NCBI RefSeq assembly: GCF_050596425.1
Contig: NZ_CP192292.1
Location: 1,054,001-1,118,000 of the forward strand
Direction: 5' to 3'
Origin: G963665925 sp050596425
Lineage (GTDB): Bacteria; Bacillota; Clostridia; Peptostreptococcales; Acidaminobacteraceae
DNA length: 64,000 bases
The position numbers were made by a program, and so were the translations under genes. The notes below the pieces were generated by a model. The model searched no databases, was not told the DNA's origin, and saw only the letters and a list, made by a program, of their open reading frames with translations. Position 1 is the stretch's first letter. Each line of letters starts with the position of its first letter. Of this stretch, positions 60,016 to 64,000 are shown one piece after another.

Positions 60016-60882
60016 ATGTCAAAGAATTTGTATAAAGTGATTCTGGATTATCTACTGCTAACAGTGGGAACATTCCTTCTAGCGGCAGGACTCGTACTGT
60101 TTCTTGAACCAAACACGATTGCGCCAGGTGGCGTAACAGGGCTTGCCATAGTCATAAAAAAATTAAGTGGCATTGAGATTTATGTGACCAACATTTTAAT
60201 CAATGTGCCCCTTTTCATTGCAGGTGTTTATGTGCTAGGACGTTCATTTGGCGTCAAAACAGCATATGGAACAGCTGCACTTAGTGTGTTTTTATGGATG
60301 TTTTCAAGGGACAATGTTTCCTATATGGCAACAAATGATGTGCTACTGGCTTCAATATTTGGTGGCATTATGGTTGGTGTGGGAATCGGTCTCGTTTTTA
60401 GAAGCGGCGGAACAACGGGAGGCACAGATTTAGGCGGTGCAATACTGAATAAATTATTCCCAGGCTTTTCTATTGCAAAAATGATGATGATTCTAGATTT
60501 ATTTGTAATACTTGCAGCTGGTGTTGTGGACCAGCGCATAGAAACATCACTCTATTCCATGATAGGTCTATATGTGCTTGTAAAAGTCGCAGACTTTATA
60601 GTGGAAGGTCTTGATTATTCTAAGTCGTTTCATATCATCACTGATCATCCTCAAGAGATTAGTGATGTCATTATAGAAAAATTGGAACGTGGTGTAACGA
60701 GTCTTTATGGTAAGGGCATGTACACGGGCAAAGACAAACAAGTTTTACTTGTTGTGGTTAACCGTGCACAGGTCTCGAAGCTCAAAGACATTGTTATGGA
60801 AGTTGATCCACGTGCATTTATAATGGTTTCAACAACCCATGAAGTCCTTGGCGAAGGGTTTAGAGAAATAGTTAATCCATAA
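60016..60882 (+). CDS. YitT family membrane protein (DUF161 + DUF2179)
   Basis: A 288-residue protein with five to six membrane helices in the first 200 residues (including LFLEPNTIAPGGVTGLA and GLVFRSGGTTGGTDLGG, both family hallmarks) and a soluble C-terminal DUF2179 domain (about 205-285; GVTSLYGKGMYTGKDKQVL). YitT proteins are widespread in Firmicutes; molecular function is not established. Start ATG with GGAAGGACG upstream. Confidence 0.9.
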   Translation: MSKNLYKVILDYLLLTVGTFLLAAGLVLFLEPNTIAPGGVTGLAIVIKKLSGIEIYVTNILINVPLFIAGVYVLGRSFGVKTAYGTAALSVFLWMFSRDNVSYMATNDVLLASIFGGIMVGVGIGLVFRSGGTTGGTDLGGAILNKLFPGFSIAKMMMILDLFVILAAGVVDQRIETSLYSMIGLYVLVKVADFIVEGLDYSKSFHIITDHPQEISDVIIEKLERGVTSLYGKGMYTGKDKQVLLVVVNRAQVSKLKDIVMEVDPRAFIMVSTTHEVLGEGFREIVNP

Positions 60883-60922
60883 CCTAAAGCGTTTGTGTTC
60901 TTACATAAATCACAGCTTTAGG
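60883..60922 (+). other. Hairpin between yitT and the split transketolase
   Basis: CCTAAAGC (60883-60890) pairs perfectly with GCTTTAGG (60915-60922), followed by AAAAA rather than T residues. It may stabilise mRNA or end transcription weakly. Confidence 0.45.
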
Positions 60923-60944
60923 AAAAACGAAGGGAGAAACACAC

Positions 60945-61769
60945 ATGAATCAGAATGTTGCTGAGCTTAAAGCTACAGCGAATATCATGCGTCAAGATAT
61001 TGTTCGTATGATTAACGCGGCAGGCTCGGGCCACCCAGGTGGTTCACTGTCAGCTGCCGACATTGTTGCAGCACTATATTTTAACGTTATGGATATTGAC
61101 CCAGAGGCACCAAAGAAAGAAAACAGAGACAAGTTTGTTCTTTCAAAAGGTCATGCGGCGCCGGTGCTTTATGCAGCACTTGCTAACCGTGGTTACTTTG
61201 CTAAAGAAGAACTGCTAAAGCTACGTAAGTTTGGTGCAATGCTTCAAGGTCACCCAGACATGAAAGGCACACCAGGTGTTGACATGTCAACAGGTTCTCT
61301 AGGCCAAGGTATTTCCACTGCAGTGGGTATGGCACTAGCAAACAAAATTGATGGCCGTGACAACAGAGTTTACACTCTACTTGGCGATGGCGAAATCAAT
61401 GAAGGTCTAGTATGGGAAGCTCTAATGGCAGGTGCTCATTACAAGCTAAACAACCTGACAGCTATCCTAGATTACAATGGTCTTCAAATTGACGGTTCAA
61501 ATGATTCTGTAATGGGCATTAAGCCGGTTGATAAGAAGTTTGAAGCTTTCGGATGGAATGTTATTGAAATTGACGGCCATGACATGGACGCTATTCTTGC
61601 AGCATTTGAAGAAGCAAAAAAAGAGACTGAAAAACCTTCAGTTATTCTTGCTAATACAGTTAAAGGTAAAGGTGTTTCATTCATGGAAGGCGATTACGGC
61701 TGGCATGGACAAGCACCAAGTGATGAGCAGCTTGCTCAGGCCCTCAAGGAACTTGGAGGTGACTGCTAA
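60945..61769 (+). CDS. Transketolase, N-terminal (TPP-binding) subunit
   Basis: A 274-residue protein equal to the first half of transketolase: AAGSGHPGGSLSAADIVAAL, SKGHAAPVLYAAL, MSTGSLGQGIS and the TPP motif GDGEINEGLVWEA. It forms an enzyme with the next gene product. Codon choice is very regular, suggesting high expression. ATG follows GAAGGGAG; the stop overlaps the next ATG by one base. Confidence 0.95.
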   Translation: MNQNVAELKATANIMRQDIVRMINAAGSGHPGGSLSAADIVAALYFNVMDIDPEAPKKENRDKFVLSKGHAAPVLYAALANRGYFAKEELLKLRKFGAMLQGHPDMKGTPGVDMSTGSLGQGISTAVGMALANKIDGRDNRVYTLLGDGEINEGLVWEALMAGAHYKLNNLTAILDYNGLQIDGSNDSVMGIKPVDKKFEAFGWNVIEIDGHDMDAILAAFEEAKKETEKPSVILANTVKGKGVSFMEGDYGWHGQAPSDEQLAQALKELGGDC

Positions 61770-62728
61770 TGTCTAAGAATATTGCTACTCGTGAATCATA
61801 CGGTAACGCTCTTAAGCGTATCGGTGGAGAAAATAATAATGTAGTCGTTCTGGATGCTGACCTTTCAAAGTCAACAAAAACTGCTGTTTTCGGTGGTGCT
61901 TATCCTGAAAGACATTTCAATATGGGTATTGCAGAGCAAAATATGATCGGTGTTGCTGCTGGTCTTGCTGCATCGGGTAAAATTCCTGTGGCTTCATCAT
62001 TTGCCATGTTTGCTGCTGGTCGTGCGTTCGAAGTCGTTCGTAACTCAGTTTGCTATCCGAAACTAAACGTAAAAATCTGTGCAACACACGCAGGTGTAAC
62101 TGTAGGTGATGATGGTGCTTCACACCAGGCCATCGAAGACCTATCAATCATGCGTTCACTACCAAACATGGTTGTTCTAAACCCAGGTGATGACGTGACA
62201 GCTCAAAAAGCTGTTGAGGCTATGCTTGAGTATGTTGGACCAGTTTATGCACGTTTTGGTCGTGCAGCTGTGCCAGTGGTTCACTCAGAAGACGTTAAGT
62301 TTGAAATTGGTAAAGGCATTCAAATGTCAGAGGGTACAGATGTAACAATCATTGCTACAGGTATTCTTGTTGCTGAAGCCGTTGAAGCAAAAGAAACACT
62401 TGAAAAAGAAGGTTACTCAGTACGTCTAATCGACATGCACACAATCAAGCCTATCGATACAGACATTATCGTAAAAGCTGCAACAGAAACGAAAGCAATT
62501 GTAACAGCTGAAGAACACAGCATCATTGGTGGTCTTGGTTCTGCAGTTTCAGAAGTTGTTTCTGAGCACGCGCCTACAAAAGTTGTACGTGTTGGTGTCA
62601 AAGATACGTTCGGCGAGTCAGGCAAGCCAGACCAGCTTATGGAAGCATATGGCCTAAAAGCTGTAAACATCGTTGAAGCTGTAAAATCAGCTCTTGGTGA
62701 AACAGTGGCTGTTGAAGCTGTTAAGTAA
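61769..62728 (+). CDS. Transketolase, C-terminal subunit
   Basis: A 319-residue protein equal to the pyrimidine-binding and C-terminal domains of transketolase: DADLSKSTKTAVF, the glutamate-bearing GIAEQNMIGVAAGLA, HAGVTVGDDGASHQ and a C-terminal regulatory-like domain (LIDMHTIKPID). It is translationally coupled to the N-terminal subunit (GGAGGTGAC upstream). The pair coexists with the full-length enzyme at 31736-33727. Confidence 0.95.
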   Translation: MSKNIATRESYGNALKRIGGENNNVVVLDADLSKSTKTAVFGGAYPERHFNMGIAEQNMIGVAAGLAASGKIPVASSFAMFAAGRAFEVVRNSVCYPKLNVKICATHAGVTVGDDGASHQAIEDLSIMRSLPNMVVLNPGDDVTAQKAVEAMLEYVGPVYARFGRAAVPVVHSEDVKFEIGKGIQMSEGTDVTIIATGILVAEAVEAKETLEKEGYSVRLIDMHTIKPIDTDIIVKAATETKAIVTAEEHSIIGGLGSAVSEVVSEHAPTKVVRVGVKDTFGESGKPDQLMEAYGLKAVNIVEAVKSALGETVAVEAVK

Positions 62729-62757
62729 TAGATGCATTAAATCAACCTTAATATAAT

Positions 62758-62803
62758 AACGCCACCTAGACATGATTATTATCATGACTGGGTGGCGTTT
62801 TTT
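62758..62803 (+). terminator. Terminator of the split transketolase operon
   Basis: AACGCCACC pairs with GGTGGCGTT, with an inner CATGA/TCATG stem, followed by six T residues. Confidence 0.9.
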
Positions 62804-62964
62804 GTTGGGCTACTTATGTTATTCGTTTTTCAAAGGTGAACCGTAATTTTTTTATCAGTTTACAATGTGGTTAATTGGAAAAAAATCAATGATTTTCAAG
62901 ATATAATTTGAGGGTGGTGTTCTTCATAACTTAAAAAAAGCATATTAGAAAGGGGTAGAATAAG

Positions 62965-64000
62965 ATGAGAAAACTAAGTGTACTACTAACAATAACAATT
63001 CTTTCAACTCTCTTTCTATTCATATCAGCATTTTCGAAATGGGAAGTGCATTCTATATTATTCCAAGATGAAGCCATTCACATTGATTATTCTTCAAATG
63101 ATAGTGGCAATGATTTTGCAACCTTGATTAAGGAGCTAAATGAATTTTCAGTGACGCACGATTTGAATATAACTCAAAATAATTTTGTGAGTCAAAAGAA
63201 AGTCAATATATACAGCACCAATTTTAATGATGATAGAGATTACAAAATGCTTAGGGGGAGTCAACCTGAAAAGAAAAAATATGCCTCCAATAGAGCGGAA
63301 TCTAATGATGTGACAAGTGGATACTTGATTTTTCCAGTAACACTCTTAGATGTAAGAGTGTTTGAGTTTGATCAGGTGAATAATGTAGGTATTAGCAATA
63401 CATTTTATGTGGACACTTTAAGTATAAAGGCTAAAGAAGATTTTGTTGAGATTTTTTCAAAGTATGGGAAGGTTACTTTCGAATCGACAACTGAAAGTAA
63501 AACAGTTTTTTTTGAACCTCTAGCACTTATTATATTTATTATGTGTTATGTCATACTGGTTATCGGTCTGGTTTTTCAATTGTTTCATGAACGTAAGCGT
63601 TTAATGCTGATGGTGGTGTGGGGGTATAGTCAAACTAGGTTAACCATGCAGTGTTTGAAACATATGATGCCTTCGTGGATAGCCCCCATTCTGATTGTCC
63701 ACTTTGGCCTTGGATTCTATGTCATTTATTTTAATCAACTTGGGTACTTTACTGAACTATATTTTATATTATTGCTATCGATTTTATTAATATTAATTTC
63801 TGTTGTCATTGCATCAAGCCTAATTATTAGGAAGTTAGTGAGCTATAGTATAACAGAAGCCATACAAGGAAAAATTCGATTTAAGAATATGGTTAAGTTA
63901 TTCTTATTTATCAAAACAGTGACTATCATAGTCTTTGTTCTGATGCTATCTAGAACGTTTACTCAAGTTGATGAACTAAATAAGGTGAAAAAGGGCATGG
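62965..64000 (+). CDS. Multi-spanning membrane protein, 5' part (bacteriocin-associated/FtsX-like)
   Basis: The frame is open from ATG 62965 (AAAGGGG upstream) to the end of the window, 345 codons. It shows an N-terminal helix (about 5-22), an extracytoplasmic domain to about residue 180, then helices near 183-205, 237-256, 263-287 and 312-328. The layout resembles FtsX-like permeases and the DUF1430 bacteriocin-associated membrane proteins, which usually sit beside an ABC ATPase. That identity is tentative. The 3' end and neighbours are outside. Confidence 0.6.
   Translation, partial: MRKLSVLLTITILSTLFLFISAFSKWEVHSILFQDEAIHIDYSSNDSGNDFATLIKELNEFSVTHDLNITQNNFVSQKKVNIYSTNFNDDRDYKMLRGSQPEKKKYASNRAESNDVTSGYLIFPVTLLDVRVFEFDQVNNVGISNTFYVDTLSIKAKEDFVEIFSKYGKVTFESTTESKTVFFEPLALIIFIMCYVILVIGLVFQLFHERKRLMLMVVWGYSQTRLTMQCLKHMMPSWIAPILIVHFGLGFYVIYFNQLGYFTELYFILLLSILLILISVVIASSLIIRKLVSYSITEAIQGKIRFKNMVKLFLFIKTVTIIVFVLMLSRTFTQVDELNKVKKGM

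Overview
The window is 64 kb of a low-to-moderate G+C genome (rough impression about 40%). Genes are dense with strong AGGAGG-type ribosome binding sites. Gene content points to an anaerobic, motile, Gram-positive Clostridia-type Firmicute: oxygen-sensitive ribonucleotide reductase nrdD/nrdG, an S-layer/cell-wall polymer set (DUF5693, csaB, tagA), the acpS-nnr-alr-ndoAI-ndoA block typical of Firmicutes, a cytoplasmic chemoreceptor, and both a full-length and a split transketolase. Species cannot be named from the sequence.

Layout. 0-7 kb: 3' part of sbcC, cysQ, a corrinoid adenosyltransferase, a PatB/MalY-type PLP enzyme, and a pseudouridine salvage pair (psuK-like kinase with HTH, psuG). 7-17.5 kb: a hexitol-type PTS locus with a stand-alone EIICB, an MtlR-type activator, a paralogous EIICBA, a 1-phosphofructokinase-type kinase, a SorE-like zinc dehydrogenase and an HPr-EI fusion. 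It thus carries a complete phosphoryl relay, but no mtlD is present. 17.5-24.4 kb: bioA behind a BirA-type operator, then a worn region with a decayed gene, a GNAT/VOC pair and a LuxR/TPR-type regulator cut by an IS66-family element with a perfect 8-bp target duplication. 24.4-31.6 kb: alpha/beta hydrolase, orphan OppA-type lipoprotein, soluble CZB chemoreceptor, a second intact LuxR/TPR-type regulator, HD hydrolase. 31.7-42.2 kb: transketolase, nrdD-nrdG with a pair of NrdR boxes, a TetR-controlled ABC-2 exporter, and a 2-hydroxyacid dehydrogenase. 42.4-50.2 kb: YjiH-type membrane protein, OhrR-like MarR regulator, a lipoamide-dehydrogenase-like flavoprotein with DUF1499, GNAT, aminopeptidase P and a tiny zinc-ribbon protein. 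50.2-64 kb: acpS-nnr, alr-ndoAI-ndoA, a secreted protein, DUF5693-csaB-tagA, YitT, split transketolase, and the start of a large membrane protein that runs off the end.

The most unusual content is non-coding. (1) Five intergenic copies of a roughly 118-bp imperfect palindrome lie between 36.5 and 55.6 kb. Their ends and apical segment are conserved, but the central stem differs in sequence in every copy while staying self-complementary. (2) Two loci (7.2 and 19.3 kb) carry a different multi-hairpin element, each placed directly on the T-run of a rho-independent terminator, with compensatory base changes between copies and a switch-like shared CTGT/ACAG/CTGT pairing. One copy has expanded as a 138-bp tandem repeat. 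Both families look like structured RNAs or palindromic mobile DNA, and I do not recognise either as a named family.
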